Assembly: GCA_013178095.1 (NCBI GenBank)
Contig: JABLXK010000013.1
Location: forward strand, 39,299-103,298
Length of the DNA: 64,000 nt
Reading direction: 5' to 3'
From: Anaerolineae bacterium
GTDB lineage: Bacteria; Chloroflexota; Anaerolineae; Anaerolineales; Anaerolineaceae
Part shown: positions 1-9,378 of the stretch, piece after piece
Layout: every line of letters starts with the position of its first letter
How positions within the stretch are numbered: position 1 is the stretch's first letter
Program-made: the position numbers and the translations under genes
The notes under the pieces: model-generated
Seen by the model: the letters and a program-made list of their open reading frames with translations, nothing else
What the model was told of the DNA's origin: nothing
Databases searched by the model: none

Positions 1-685
1 CATGGATTTTTTCATCGTGGTCTTCCAGAATGGAATAACCGCCCGCTAGGATTGTTCCCCCGCGCACGCCATGCATGCTGCAAATGGTAAATAATGTTGA
101 GGATTCATTTTCCAACGCCAGCACGCCCAAGTCGACCCACGGCTGCAGGCGTTTGCGGAAATCGCCCAACGCCCAGGGGGATTCCAGGTAGAAAGCATCA
201 TGCGTTCGCACGATCCCTAAATGATAGGGCAATCCCAATTTTTCACAGGCGTCGATCAGGGCGCGTACAACGCGATAATCAGCTACAGCAGGATACTCCA
301 TCGAGATGAGTTCCTCGCTGGTGTGTTCTCCGCGCACAGCGCCGGTTGCAATGATCATGTCGCCGGGTTTGATGTTGGGTTGGATTGCGCCGCAGGTGCC
401 TATGCGGATGACGTTTTGCGCTCCGATACGGATTAATTCTTCAACGCCAATCGCAGTCGGCGGGCAGCCCAGACCGGTGGAGGTGCAGCTGATCGGCACA
501 CCGTCTTTCTTGCCAGTGTAAGTGATATATTCGCGTTTTTCCGCCACCTTGGTTGCCTCATCCATCAAACTGGCGAACAATTCCACCCGCCCGGGATCGC
601 CGGGGATCAATACCGTGGGTGCGATATCTCCTTTCGCCATATCGATATGGTGTTGTTTCTCACTGTGAATATCTTGACTTCCCAT
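1..685 (-). CDS. udp: Uridine phosphorylase-type nucleoside phosphorylase, partial
   Basis: Cytoplasmic phosphorolysis of uridine (or a related nucleoside) to base and ribose-1-phosphate. Translation from ATG 685 gives 228 visible codons; the C-terminus runs off the left edge. Visible NP-I family motifs are VLIPGDPGRVELFA (phosphate-binding GDPxR loop), IRIGTCGAIQPNIKPGD, and LALENESSTLF in the sugar/base-binding part. A good Shine-Dalgarno, AAGGAGC, lies 5 nt before the start. It shares strand and theme with the nucleoside hydrolase and deaminase that follow to the right, suggesting a nucleoside salvage group, although a 362-nt gap separates it from the hydrolase. Substrate (uridine versus purine nucleoside) is inferred from overall resemblance to Udp. 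Confidence 0.88.
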   Translation of the reverse strand, partial: MGSQDIHSEKQHHIDMAKGDIAPTVLIPGDPGRVELFASLMDEATKVAEKREYITYTGKKDGVPISCTSTGLGCPPTAIGVEELIRIGAQNVIRIGTCGAIQPNIKPGDMIIATGAVRGEHTSEELISMEYPAVADYRVVRALIDACEKLGLPYHLGIVRTHDAFYLESPWALGDFRKRLQPWVDLGVLALENESSTLFTICSMHGVRGGTILAGGYSILEDHDEKIH

Positions 686-719
686 GCTTGCTCCTTTTTA
701 TTGGTAACATGAAATAAAC

Positions 720-737
720 AAATGACCTATGTCATTT
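720..737. promoter_or_regulatory. Palindromic operator candidate upstream of udp
   Basis: AAATGAC-CTAT-GTCATTT is a perfect inverted repeat with 7-nt arms and a 4-nt spacer. It is centred about 44 bp before the phosphorylase start, a usual place for a dimeric regulator site. The TGAC-N4-GTCA core resembles sites bound by Crp/Fnr-superfamily regulators, but the regulator is not identifiable here. Confidence 0.4.
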
Positions 738-990
738 ATTGCGAGAGGGCCATCAAATTGGAGGGGCCAGCCTTACTTAAAATCTCCAGACTTCGTGCCA
801 GCGATAAATATAGTGCGGGGATTTAACGGAACGATAATAGAGGTAGAGCGGGTTTGATTGTGCTAATTGGATAGAAATATGTTTATTCATTTGGGTTCTT
901 CTTGAATTCACAACTCACAATAGGCAGCATAAATCCACATTTCTATCATATCGTATCTCAGGGTTGATGTCAAGATGTATTAACCAGTTA

Positions 991-1029
991 TTCCAATTCC
1001 AACAGCCCGACTTTTTCCGGGCTATTGGA
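991..1029 (-). terminator. Hairpin downstream of the nucleoside hydrolase
   Basis: Outer arms TTCCAAT/ATTGGAA and inner arms AGCCCG/CGGGCT form a bulged stem just past the hydrolase stop at 1048. There is no clear U-tract on the minus strand, so it may be a processing or weak termination structure rather than a classical intrinsic terminator. Confidence 0.4.
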
Positions 1030-1047
1030 AATAGATTTCTGCAATTT

Positions 1048-2010
1048 TTATGCAAGCAGTTTTTCGATCAGATTAAGAAATGCAGATGTATCAACCTTGA
1101 ACAAGACTTTGGCAGGCGCAATGGCATCATCCGCTTTGTAATGACGATTTGCCTTCAGGTCTTCGTACCACTTACCGGTGGGCACCGGCAGCGATTGACC
1201 CATACAGGAACCTTCCACTTCGATGAATAGAGGTAATTCCTCGAGCGTAAAAATTCCGGGTTCCAATAAATAAGCAGCTGCCAGGGCATCCGGAAAATCC
1301 ACGCGGTCATAAACACCGAAAGTTTTCAGAAAATCCTGGAAGAACGGCAGTGCGCCGGCGATGTAAGGCGCCAGCGCTTTATCGGCCCTGCACACTTTAT
1401 CTAAAAGCGCTTGCGGCACCATTCCAAAAGAGCACACATCCAAACCTGCCAAAACCACCGGCCAACCGGCGCTCATAACGATTTGGGCGGCATGCGGGTC
1501 GTGAAAGAAATTGGCTTCGGCTGCCGGTGTGATATTGCCGGGGCAGCGCACGGCGCCGCCCATGATTACGACCTCCTTTACCAATTCAGCGATTTTGGGT
1601 TCCATCAGGTACGCCATCGCTATATTGGTTAATGGGCCGATTGGCAGCAAAGTGATCTCGTGAGGATTGGCCAAAATAACATCAATGATGGCTTGCGGAG
1701 CACGCAAGGCAAATTCCGGCATGTGCGGTTCAGGCAAAGGCATATCCCCCATGCCATTAGCGCCATGGACGAAAGGTGAAGTGTCCAGGGGAACAACCAG
1801 CGGGTAGCTGGCGCCGCGGGCAACCGGCAGGTCGGTTTTTCCGGCTGCTTCCATTAATATTCTGGCATTGCGGGTGGTCTGGGCTACGTCAACGTTGCCA
1901 AAGATGGTTGAGACTCCGATAACTTCCACTTTATCTTTCGCCTCGAATAACATGGCAATTGCAAAAGTATCATCGACTCCGGGATCTGTGTCTATCCAGA
2001 CTTTTTTCAT
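1048..2010 (-). CDS. Inosine/uridine-preferring nucleoside hydrolase
   Basis: Hydrolyses the N-glycosidic bond of ribonucleosides to base and ribose. 320 aa, normal for the family. The N-terminal DTDPGVDD (residues 7-14) is the Asp cluster that binds Ca2+ and ribose; HGANGMGD, LLPIGPLTNIA and VVIMGGAV follow in the expected order. SD GGAGGAAGT precedes ATG 2010. A second member of the family lies at 37498-38433, with only family-level similarity, so the two probably differ in substrate. Family assignment is secure; purine versus pyrimidine preference cannot be told from sequence. Confidence 0.93.
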   Translation of the reverse strand: MKKVWIDTDPGVDDTFAIAMLFEAKDKVEVIGVSTIFGNVDVAQTTRNARILMEAAGKTDLPVARGASYPLVVPLDTSPFVHGANGMGDMPLPEPHMPEFALRAPQAIIDVILANPHEITLLPIGPLTNIAMAYLMEPKIAELVKEVVIMGGAVRCPGNITPAAEANFFHDPHAAQIVMSAGWPVVLAGLDVCSFGMVPQALLDKVCRADKALAPYIAGALPFFQDFLKTFGVYDRVDFPDALAAAYLLEPGIFTLEELPLFIEVEGSCMGQSLPVPTGKWYEDLKANRHYKADDAIAPAKVLFKVDTSAFLNLIEKLLA

Positions 2011-2205
2011 ACTTCCTCCAAAACAGTATTGATAACAGAACGGTAATTATTCCACAGAATACAGCATCGATTAAAAATCGTTTGCCAATGCTTTAGCTTG
2101 CGATTCCAAATCTCGAGTTTATTTTGTACAGAATTAATCTACAGATTGTAAAAAGTTGCCTGCTCTTCTTCAATAATCGACCAACAAATCCTCGACCGGT
2201 CAACC

Positions 2206-3213
2206 TCAAACATTCTTCCTGTAATATTCATTCAACTCCGCGGTTAAAACTTGCCGGGCATTTTCATCAATAAAGGATGCTTTGATTGCGTTGGCGCTCA
2301 ATTTAACCAGCTCGTCTTTGGTAAGCTCCAAATCTCTTTGGGCTGCAAGAAAATTCTCATTCATATAACCGCCAAAATATGCCGGATCGTCTGAGTTTAT
2401 GGTCACGCAAACACCCATTTGCAGCATCCGGCGTAGATTGTGCTCTTTCATCGTTTGAAAGACGCGTAATTTTATATTGGATAGCGGGCAAACGGTCAAG
2501 GGGATTTGCTCTCTGATCAGATATTGAATCAGTTCAGGATCATCCGTTGAACGCACGCCATGATCAATGCGCCTGGATTTTAATAACTGCAAGGCTTCCC
2601 ATACATATTCAGCTGGACCTTCCTCTCCTGCGTGTGCAACCGGCAAAAAGCCGGCGGCTTCAGCTTGTTCATACACCTTCTGAAACAACGCCGGCGGACG
2701 GCCTTGCTCGGAAGAATCCAACCCAACCCCGGTAATCCATTTCCTGAAAGGTTTAGCCTCCTCCAGGGTATCCAGTGCTTCTTCAGGACTCAGGTGGCGC
2801 AGGAAGCACATGATCAACCGCGAGCTTAAACCCGTTTTTTGTTCAGCGTCTTCCTGAGCTTTCCGCAATCCACTAATCACGGTTTCAAACGGGATTCCCC
2901 TTGCCGTATGGGTCTGCGGATCAAAGAAGATTTCAGCGTGCCGCACATTCTGGGAATGCGCTTTGGAGAAATACGCCCAGGCTAAATCGTAGAAATCCTG
3001 CTCATTTTGCAGCACTTGCGCGCCCTGGTAATAGATATCCAGGAAGGTTTGTAAATTATTGAACTGATAGGCTTTTCGCACTTCTTCAATCGTCTTGTAT
3101 GAAAGCTGAACACGGTTGCGTTCTGCCAATTTAAACATCAACTCCGGTTCAAGCGTGCCCTCAATATGCAAATGCAATTCAACCTTTGGAAGTCCTTCAA
3201 TAAAACTTTGCAT
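2206..3213 (-). CDS. Adenine/adenosine deaminase family protein (adenine deaminase-like)
   Basis: Zn-dependent amidohydrolase of 335 aa. The start is ATG 3213, preceded by GGGAGG; a longer reading frame upstream adds 34 residues unlike the family. Metal ligands are seen as HLHIEGT (residues 14-20), HAGEEG in the middle, and [11 protein letters not shown] near the C-terminus. The sequence [14 protein letters not shown] together with [11 protein letters not shown] is, from family knowledge, typical of the fungal/bacterial adenine deaminase subgroup rather than E. coli-type Add, which has ...TDDP with other flanks. Probable role: salvage of adenine to hypoxanthine, next to the nucleoside hydrolase that would release bases. 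Adenosine as substrate remains possible. Confidence 0.85.
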   Translation of the reverse strand: MQSFIEGLPKVELHLHIEGTLEPELMFKLAERNRVQLSYKTIEEVRKAYQFNNLQTFLDIYYQGAQVLQNEQDFYDLAWAYFSKAHSQNVRHAEIFFDPQTHTARGIPFETVISGLRKAQEDAEQKTGLSSRLIMCFLRHLSPEEALDTLEEAKPFRKWITGVGLDSSEQGRPPALFQKVYEQAEAAGFLPVAHAGEEGPAEYVWEALQLLKSRRIDHGVRSTDDPELIQYLIREQIPLTVCPLSNIKLRVFQTMKEHNLRRMLQMGVCVTINSDDPAYFGGYMNENFLAAQRDLELTKDELVKLSANAIKASFIDENARQVLTAELNEYYRKNV

Positions 3214-3360
3214 GGCGCCTCCCATAATCCTCTTTATTCGCGTGTTTCCGGTTTTGAATATTAAACAATATTTGGCACCGAAAGTAAACAAGAAGGAAAT
3301 CACTTCTTTAACCACACAGTATGTCCTGCTGAAATAAAATAATCATCCTGCTTTTTTTAT

Positions 3361-3391
3361 AAAAAAAATCCCCCGCTTTTTTGCGGGGGAT
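3361..3391 (-). terminator. Intrinsic terminator after hppA
   Basis: Perfect 9-bp stem ATCCCCCGC/GCGGGGGAT with a 6-nt loop, followed on the minus strand by a run of eight U. It begins 9 nt after the hppA stop. Confidence 0.92.
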
Positions 3392-3399
3392 CGGTGATT

Positions 3400-5472
3400 T
3401 TAGAACATGTGGAATATCGCGATAATTGGGGCAAAGAGCGAGGAAACCAGCGACATAACCGTGATCAGAGTGTTCAATGACGGGCCGGCCGTATCTTTGA
3501 AAGGATCGCCAACCGTATCGCCCACCACGCCGGCTTTGTGCGCTTCGGAACCGACGCCGCCAAATTGGCCAGTCTCGATGTATTTCTTGGAATTGTCCCA
3601 CAAACCACCGGCGTTCGCCATGAACAGCGCGAAGATCACGCCGGTAAAAATTGCACCGCCCAGAAAACCACCCAGAGCATCCGGGCCTAAAATGAAGCCA
3701 ACCAGCAAGGGTAATCCGACTGCCAGGAAGGCCGGGAGAATCAGGGACGATAAAGCCCCTTCAGCGGCCAGGCTGACGCATTTTTTGTAATCAGGCAAAT
3801 CCTTGCCGGCCAGGATATCCGGATTCTCACGGAATTGTCTGCGGATTTCCTCGATCATGTCGAAAGCATTGTGGGTAACTGAAAGCATGGTCAAGGCGCT
3901 GAAGATCGGCGGAGTCATGGCGCCCAGTAATACGCCGGCAACCACCAGCGGGCTGCGCAGGCTGATATTCAATTCAATACCGCGGGCTTCAATCACTTCA
4001 GCATAAGCCGCAAACAATGCCAGCACCGTCAGAGCCGCTGCGCTAATAGAAAAACCCTTGGTGATAGCTTTGGCGGTATTACCGGCTGAATCGAGCACAT
4101 CTGCTTTTTCAATTACGTCGTGCTCCATGCCGGCCATTTCGGCAATACCGCGGGCATTATCCACAATCGGGCCGTAAGCATCGGCGGAAACGATCATGCC
4201 GCTGATCGCCAGCATACCAACAGCCGCAACGCCAATGCCGTAAATACCCGAAATAACACCGCTGGCTTCAGCGACGTTGTAAGCAATCAACATGGCAATT
4301 ACGATACCGATAATTGAAGGCAAAATACTGAGTAACCCATAGCTGAAACCAGTGATGATCGTGATCGCCGCCCCGGAGTTGGAGACTTTGGCAGTTTCTT
4401 TGACAGGTTTGAAATCCTCGGAGGTAAAAAATTCAGTGGTGAATCCGATGACTACACCTGTGATCAGACCAACCAGGGCAGCCCAGAATGCGCTCATATC
4501 GTAACCGCCGGTGATCACCAGAACCGCGATCATCACGCCGAATATGATACATGTAAATACTGTGCCGAAATTTAGAGCATCGCCCGGTTTGCCATTTTTA
4601 CCAACACGCACAAACTGGATACCAATCAATGAAGCAAAAATTCCGAGGATGCACAGAATCAGGGGGAAAACGGTATATTTCTGTCCAATTTCACCGCCCA
4701 TGGCAGCGCCCAACAGCATGGCAGCCACAGTGCTGGCTACGTAGCTGTCGAAGATATCGGCTCCCATACCAGCCACATCACCAACGTTATCGCCTACATT
4801 ATCGGCAACCACCGCCGGATTGCGGGGATCGTCCTCAGGAATACCGACTTCAACTTTTCCTACCAGATCAGCCGCAATGTCAGCCGTTTTGGTGTAGATG
4901 CCGCCGCCGGCTTTTGCCAGCAGCGCCAGCGTGGAAGCTCCAAAGCTGAAGCCCAGCACCACTTCTGCATCTCCGGTTAGCAAATAGATCACACTCATGC
5001 CAATGACTGCCAAACCAACCATTGCCAGGCCCATTACGGAACCGGCAAAGAAAGCAACCTTGAATCCTTTATTCAAATGTTCCGACACTGCAACTGCGCT
5101 GCGGACATTGGCTTGAACGGCCACTGTCATGCCCATGTAACCTGCAATGGCGGAACAGACGGCGCCGAAAACGAATACCAGAGCCATCTGAACACCATTG
5201 GCGGGATTGAAATCGACATGGCTGCTGCCAATTTGAGTCATATTGAAACTGAATACAATGGCAATAACCAGACCCAGAACGACTGCAACCAATGTCAGCG
5301 CGGAATAAAGACGTTTGAGATATGATGCTGCACCTTCCCGAATCCACCCTGCCACCTGCTGGGCTTTCTCCGAGCCGGCATCCTGGCGCATAACCCAGAA
5401 ATAGAGATAAACCGCCACGCCGACTGAAAGTAAACCCGACACAATTCCTACATACAACCAAGATTGAGCCAT
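3400..5472 (-). CDS. hppA: Membrane-bound proton-translocating pyrophosphatase
   Basis: Integral membrane pump that couples PPi hydrolysis to H+ export. 690 aa from ATG 5472 (AGAGG SD; an upstream in-frame start adds 16 unlikely residues). Substrate-site motifs are all present: [29 protein letters not shown], and near the C-terminus [17 protein letters not shown]. About 15-16 hydrophobic segments. The cation-specificity motif reads [10 protein letters not shown]: Lys where K+-dependent enzymes have Ala, so by the established rule this is a K+-independent, H+-pumping form. Encoded as a single gene with its own terminator. Confidence 0.96.
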   Translation of the reverse strand: MAQSWLYVGIVSGLLSVGVAVYLYFWVMRQDAGSEKAQQVAGWIREGAASYLKRLYSALTLVAVVLGLVIAIVFSFNMTQIGSSHVDFNPANGVQMALVFVFGAVCSAIAGYMGMTVAVQANVRSAVAVSEHLNKGFKVAFFAGSVMGLAMVGLAVIGMSVIYLLTGDAEVVLGFSFGASTLALLAKAGGGIYTKTADIAADLVGKVEVGIPEDDPRNPAVVADNVGDNVGDVAGMGADIFDSYVASTVAAMLLGAAMGGEIGQKYTVFPLILCILGIFASLIGIQFVRVGKNGKPGDALNFGTVFTCIIFGVMIAVLVITGGYDMSAFWAALVGLITGVVIGFTTEFFTSEDFKPVKETAKVSNSGAAITIITGFSYGLLSILPSIIGIVIAMLIAYNVAEASGVISGIYGIGVAAVGMLAISGMIVSADAYGPIVDNARGIAEMAGMEHDVIEKADVLDSAGNTAKAITKGFSISAAALTVLALFAAYAEVIEARGIELNISLRSPLVVAGVLLGAMTPPIFSALTMLSVTHNAFDMIEEIRRQFRENPDILAGKDLPDYKKCVSLAAEGALSSLILPAFLAVGLPLLVGFILGPDALGGFLGGAIFTGVIFALFMANAGGLWDNSKKYIETGQFGGVGSEAHKAGVVGDTVGDPFKDTAGPSLNTLITVMSLVSSLFAPIIAIFHMF

Positions 5473-5588
5473 ATAAATACCTCTTTCGAATAAGAAGTTT
5501 TGTCTTAAGCCATACTTCACCCTTCTGGAATAACCAGCAAAATTTAAACCGTCTTGATGAAAGTCGATTGACTAGCTACTTGCTAATT

Positions 5589-6353
5589 TCAACTCGTGGC
5601 TGATCGCCACCACCGGTAATATTTATCCACCAGGGTTTTTTCGTCTGGTAACGGGAAATATAGCAATGTCTTTGAATTGCCGACGAAAAACCCATTCTTG
5701 ATCATCCTGAATGGCAGAATTCCCGACGGAAGCCGATCAACCATTTTTGTATTAATTGCTTTTGTTCGGATGCCTTTCAGACAGCCACGAATATGTTCAA
5801 TATTGGCATAAGGAAGATCACCCACTTCAGCATTCACGGGATCCTTCGCCAGATCATCCAGCCGCAACTCGGTGAAACATATCGCCGGTAATTTGATCAG
5901 GCTGGTAGGATTCTTGACAATCAACTCATAGAATGCCTGCGGGCCAAGTGTACTGACGACTAATGGGGTTACCGGAGAGACTTCGCGATATAAATGCAAT
6001 TCATCTCCGTTCGTAGGAAATTGAGCACTGGGATCAATTCCGAGTGTGCGTCCGTCCTGGGTGGTCAGGTTGAGACGTTGAATTGAGTCTAGCGGAACAT
6101 TTTCCAGCACACGATAAACTGAGATATAAATCGAGCGTTTAGGAGATCCATCTTCATGCGGGACACAGCGCTTGATTGCTTCGTCCACTTGAAAGCCACT
6201 TCCGCGAAATTGCGGATCGATTTCAAAAAAAATCGCCTGTCCCCGCGACTTTTTTTCTGATCCGACTGCATAGTAAGCACCAAATTCTTCCGGGGAAAGC
6301 ATGGAAGCAATCAGTGCCTCAGGGATAAGGGATAAATATAAGTGAACAGCCAT
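5589..6353 (-). CDS. Conserved hypothetical protein, 254 aa
   Basis: I do not recognise this protein. The start is ATG 6353 with a strong SD (AAAGGAGG); the frame stays open 31 codons further upstream but without a comparable SD. The product is soluble-looking, with no signal peptide or membrane segment, and mixed alpha/beta character; it contains LSPEEFGAYYAVGSEKKSRG near the N-terminus and a basic C-terminus ending KYYRWWRSATS. It stands alone between hppA and another unknown gene, on the same strand as both. Confidence 0.75.
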   Translation of the reverse strand: MAVHLYLSLIPEALIASMLSPEEFGAYYAVGSEKKSRGQAIFFEIDPQFRGSGFQVDEAIKRCVPHEDGSPKRSIYISVYRVLENVPLDSIQRLNLTTQDGRTLGIDPSAQFPTNGDELHLYREVSPVTPLVVSTLGPQAFYELIVKNPTSLIKLPAICFTELRLDDLAKDPVNAEVGDLPYANIEHIRGCLKGIRTKAINTKMVDRLPSGILPFRMIKNGFFVGNSKTLLYFPLPDEKTLVDKYYRWWRSATS

Positions 6354-6598
6354 GTTAAACCTCCTTTCTGTTAAATATAGACCATTTCTGGAATTAAGAC
6401 AAATTGTGAGCATTATACTCCCAATTTTTTGGGAATTTCTTGGCATTCTGCAAAATTTGGGAAAAATAACTTAAAGTTATAAATTAAACAATGCCCTGGT
6501 TTTTCAGAAAGACAACACGGATACCTGGCTCCGACCTTTTTTTTGATTTTGTAAAAATGGATTGTTCGTTTTCAAGCTCAACAATGCTATTAGAGCAT

Positions 6599-7177
6599 CT
6601 ACACAGGCGTGAGCACACTTAAAAACTCTCTCAGTAGTAATCGATAGGCAGGTTGGTACGATTTTCTATAATTTTCTGAATGATGAACAGGGGGAAACTG
6701 ATTGCGCTTTAACCAATTATCGAATGCATCCACCTCATCAATCGGAAATTTGATCCACTTTTTATCACGGCAAATCTTTTCAAAGGTCTCCCAACTCGAT
6801 TTCAGGTTTTCCAGACTGCCCTCATACAGGGTAGTTGTCCAGTAGCTCAATGTCAGCAGTTGGGTAATCTGCCCCTCGCGTGCTTTAAAGGGTGCCAGGT
6901 AAAACCGAACAATGCGCCCATCCGGCCGGATGTTTTCCCAAATGGGGATGGAATCATCCGCTTTTACCGATTGCCATTCATTTGACAGGTCATCTTCGAA
7001 ATCTTTAAATGAATCCTGAAAATGTTCCGAACCCATAGCGCCCTGGTAAAGCAACTTATAAACATCCTGAACGCTCATTTGCGGATAGCGATTGGCATGG
7101 GTGACTAACAACTTGAAAACTTCGGAGTTGGAACGCCAAAGATTGCCGAATTTCAAGTCGCCGATTATCACTGCCAT
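6599..7177 (-). CDS. Conserved hypothetical protein, 192 aa
   Basis: Unrecognised soluble protein. No signal peptide, membrane segment or clear metal site. Sequence such as YKLLYQGAMGSEHF and WENIRPDGRIVRFYLAPFKA looks like a folded conserved domain rather than low complexity. Start ATG 7177 has only a weak SD (GAGAAG). It lies downstream of the PadR-MFS pair on the same strand, 88 nt after the MFS stop, so co-transcription is possible but unproven. Confidence 0.7.
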   Translation of the reverse strand: MAVIIGDLKFGNLWRSNSEVFKLLVTHANRYPQMSVQDVYKLLYQGAMGSEHFQDSFKDFEDDLSNEWQSVKADDSIPIWENIRPDGRIVRFYLAPFKAREGQITQLLTLSYWTTTLYEGSLENLKSSWETFEKICRDKKWIKFPIDEVDAFDNWLKRNQFPPVHHSENYRKSYQPAYRLLLREFLSVLTPV

Positions 7178-7265
7178 GGTCTACTTCTCGCTAATAAGAA
7201 TATTGCCCGCATTCATTTTACATAATGTCGGGCAAGTATTTCAACTCAAAAAGTCATTTCTCAAT

Positions 7266-8510
7266 TTATAAGGTGTAATCACCTGCAGTTGATTTGGACG
7301 GTTTCCATAGAATGAACAAGATCACTGCAATTAAAGCAAGCGTAGCGCCGAATAGAAACGGGGCGGAAGGGCCAAAGCCCCGCCATCCCCCGGTGCCTTC
7401 CCAGAGGATACCGGCAATCAGGGAGGCCGGAAAATCGATAATTCCGAGGATAGCGTTATAGGTACCGTAAGCCGTTCCGCGTAATTCCTCAGTGACAAGA
7501 TCGGCTACCATAGCTTTAGCAGTGCCGTAAGCCATACCGTAATAAAGCCCATACACGATATACAGCATCCAGATCTGCCATGCCTGGCTGACCAACCCAA
7601 AACCTAAATACACCAGGGCATACACAAGCCAACCGCCGATAATTACATTCCGTCGCCCAATCTTATCGGAAAGCGATCCGGCCGGGGTTGAAACCAGCGT
7701 ATAAACCAGGTTGAAGATTGCCAATAAAGCCAATATGCCTAACACGCTGATGCCTCGTTCCTGGGCGCGCAGGATCAGGAACGCGTCTGATGAATTACCC
7801 AGGTCGAAGATCCCTACGATGACCATAAACGTCATAAAGGGTTTCCCAAGGGACTTGAACGCGAATTTCGGCGCAGCTTGCTGGGAAGTTGGCTTGATTT
7901 CCTTAACGCCGACCATCAACGCGATGACCGCCAGGAAAGCCGGAATCAGGCTTACTAAAACTATCGTGCGAAAAGTCGCTCGCCCCAGTTCGAGGTTGGA
8001 TGCCTGTGCCAGCCAAACCAGCAGCAACGCGATCAGAATCCCGATCATGGCGCCGGCGGTATCAGCTGCACGATGAAAACCGAAAGCCATCCCGCGTTTT
8101 TCTTCCGATATTGAATCCGCCACCAGCGCATCGCGCGGTGCGGTGCGCACACCCTTGCCGACCCGATCCACCCAACGCACACCGGCCACCCAGCTCCAGG
8201 AATCGGCAAAATAGAAGAATGGTTTTGCCAGCGCAGACATGGCATAACCAGCCACAGCCAGCCATTTGCGCGCCCTCAGTTTATCAGAAAGCCATCCGGA
8301 AAAGATTTTGAGTATGCTGGCTGTTGATTCAGCCACCCCTTCAATTAAACCGATGATGTCGGTCTTTACTCCCAGGACATTTGAGAGAAACAGCGGCAAA
8401 ACATTGATGACCATTTCGCTGGAAATGTCCATAAAAAAACTGGTCAGTCCTACCGCCTGGATGTTGCGCGGAAGGCCTTTAATTTGTTCAATATTCTTTT
8501 TCATTAACAT
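7266..8510 (-). CDS. MFS transporter
   Basis: Major facilitator superfamily protein, 414 aa, about 12 hydrophobic segments. The signature loop between helices 2 and 3 is seen as GWLSDKLRARKWL, and its C-half counterpart as GSLSDKIGRRNVI. Start taken at ATG 8510, preceded by GAGG with 8-nt spacing inside the 3' end of padR; the frame opens 9 codons earlier. The 23-nt overlap with padR implies translational coupling, and the arrangement (PadR repressor-efflux pump) suggests an inducible exporter of toxic or hydrophobic compounds. Substrate unknown. Confidence 0.9.
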   Translation of the reverse strand: MLMKKNIEQIKGLPRNIQAVGLTSFFMDISSEMVINVLPLFLSNVLGVKTDIIGLIEGVAESTASILKIFSGWLSDKLRARKWLAVAGYAMSALAKPFFYFADSWSWVAGVRWVDRVGKGVRTAPRDALVADSISEEKRGMAFGFHRAADTAGAMIGILIALLLVWLAQASNLELGRATFRTIVLVSLIPAFLAVIALMVGVKEIKPTSQQAAPKFAFKSLGKPFMTFMVIVGIFDLGNSSDAFLILRAQERGISVLGILALLAIFNLVYTLVSTPAGSLSDKIGRRNVIIGGWLVYALVYLGFGLVSQAWQIWMLYIVYGLYYGMAYGTAKAMVADLVTEELRGTAYGTYNAILGIIDFPASLIAGILWEGTGGWRGFGPSAPFLFGATLALIAVILFILWKPSKSTAGDYTL

Positions 8511-8826
8511 TTCTATTTTCCTCATCGATTTCTTCAATCAATTCTTTTGCTTGTTGTCTGGCTTTGTCCAACAGGTCTTTCCCGTAACCTGTTATTTCGT
8601 AGCACCTTCGACGTTTTCCGTTTACCACCCTGGTCTTGCTGAGGAGAAGACCATCCTTTTCAAGACCATGCAATATAGGGTACAGGGTTCCTGGTCCGAC
8701 ATTATATCCATGCCGGGCCAGCTCGATCATTAAGGCACTTCCAAAAACAGATTCCTGGTTGGCATGAAACAGGATATGGATACGGATAAACCCGATAAAC
8801 AAATCTCGCAAAATTTTTGTATTCAT
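8488..8826 (-). CDS. PadR-family transcriptional regulator
   Basis: 112-aa winged-helix repressor of the short PadR (subfamily 2) type. The N-terminal wHTH carries the typical GSALMIELARHGYNVGPGTL and YPILHGLEKDGLL sequences, wing VVNGKRRRCYEIT, and a C-terminal helix (residues 80-105) for dimerisation. It overlaps the MFS gene it probably controls. Perfect inverted repeats lie about 10-40 bp before its start and suit autorepression. PadR proteins commonly release DNA when binding small aromatic or drug-like ligands; the ligand here is unknown. Confidence 0.93.
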   Translation of the reverse strand: MNTKILRDLFIGFIRIHILFHANQESVFGSALMIELARHGYNVGPGTLYPILHGLEKDGLLLSKTRVVNGKRRRCYEITGYGKDLLDKARQQAKELIEEIDEENRNVNEKEY

Positions 8827-8836
8827 TGTCTTTGTT

Positions 8837-8866
8837 ATATCGTTTCACGATATCGTTATTCGATAT
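8837..8866. promoter_or_regulatory. PadR operator, two overlapping palindromes
   Basis: ATATCGT-TTC-ACGATAT (8837-8853) and ATATCG-TTATT-CGATAT (8850-8866) share an ATAT half. They lie in the divergent region between padR (start 8826) and the holin-like gene (start 8967). ATATCG/CGATAT inverted repeats with a short spacer are of the kind bound by small PadR proteins. Occupancy would block padR-MFS and perhaps affect the divergent gene. Confidence 0.7.
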
Positions 8867-8966
8867 TATATTCTAAAAAAAAGAAAATATCAACCTGAAA
8901 AAAAACTATTTCTGAAATTTATCGTATTTCAAATATACTAATTTAGAACAAAAAGAAGGAGTTACC

Positions 8967-9326
8967 ATGAAATTGCTAATCCGTTGGTTGGTCACCAGCG
9001 CCGCTTTGTTCGCCGCAGCCTACCTTGTTCCAGGTATCCGCGTGGAAGATCCCGAGGCCTGGAAGGTATACCTCATCATGGCCTTAGTTTTGGGTTTGGT
9101 GAACGCCCTGGTGCGGCCGCTGCTGAGCGTTCTATCCTGCCCATTGATCATCCTGACGCTCGGGGTATTTATTCTGGTGATCAATGCCGTTTCTTTCCTG
9201 ATTGCCGCCCGCGTCGCGGAATCGTTGGGCATCGGTTTTTATGTCGATGGTTTTGGAGCGGCTTTCCTGGGTTCGCTGGTGGTCAGCGCTGTTTCGGTGA
9301 TTTTCAACCTGGCGCTAAAAGACTAA
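8967..9326 (+). CDS. Phage holin family (4-TM superfamily IV) membrane protein
   Basis: 119-aa protein with four hydrophobic segments separated by short loops. It begins MKLLIRWLVTSAALFAAAYL and contains the conserved VNALVRPLLSVLSCP and GFGAAFLGSLVVS stretches seen in the widespread chromosomal holin family IV proteins. SD AAGGAG precedes ATG 8967. These are common in bacteria with no phage nearby, and no phage gene is seen here. Probable small inner-membrane protein of unknown role; it may share the PadR-controlled intergenic region. Confidence 0.85.
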   Translation: MKLLIRWLVTSAALFAAAYLVPGIRVEDPEAWKVYLIMALVLGLVNALVRPLLSVLSCPLIILTLGVFILVINAVSFLIAARVAESLGIGFYVDGFGAAFLGSLVVSAVSVIFNLALKD

Positions 9327-9343
9327 TATCTCGATATACATTG

Positions 9344-9378
9344 ACCAGGAAGAATAGTGATTCTTCCTGGTTATTTTG
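9344..9378. terminator. Bidirectional intrinsic terminator
   Basis: Perfect 12-bp stem ACCAGGAAGAAT/ATTCTTCCTGGT with tetraloop AGTG, followed by a T-rich tract on the plus strand. It sits between the holin-like gene and the convergent GNAT gene. Confidence 0.8.

Larger units (their letters stand above)
686..1047. other. Intergenic stretch without a gene
   Basis: No convincing coding sequence. It holds a palindrome close to the phosphorylase start (720-737) and a large hairpin near the hydrolase 3' end (991-1029), listed separately. The remaining sequence is AT-rich and unremarkable. Confidence 0.6.

Noticed and set aside
3407..4949. Plus-strand open frames opposite hppA
   Set aside because: They are antisense shadows of a strongly conserved gene and have no SD or recognisable product.
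8967..9326. Prophage interpretation of the holin-like gene
   Set aside because: No phage structural or lysis genes nearby; the family is widespread in bacterial chromosomes.
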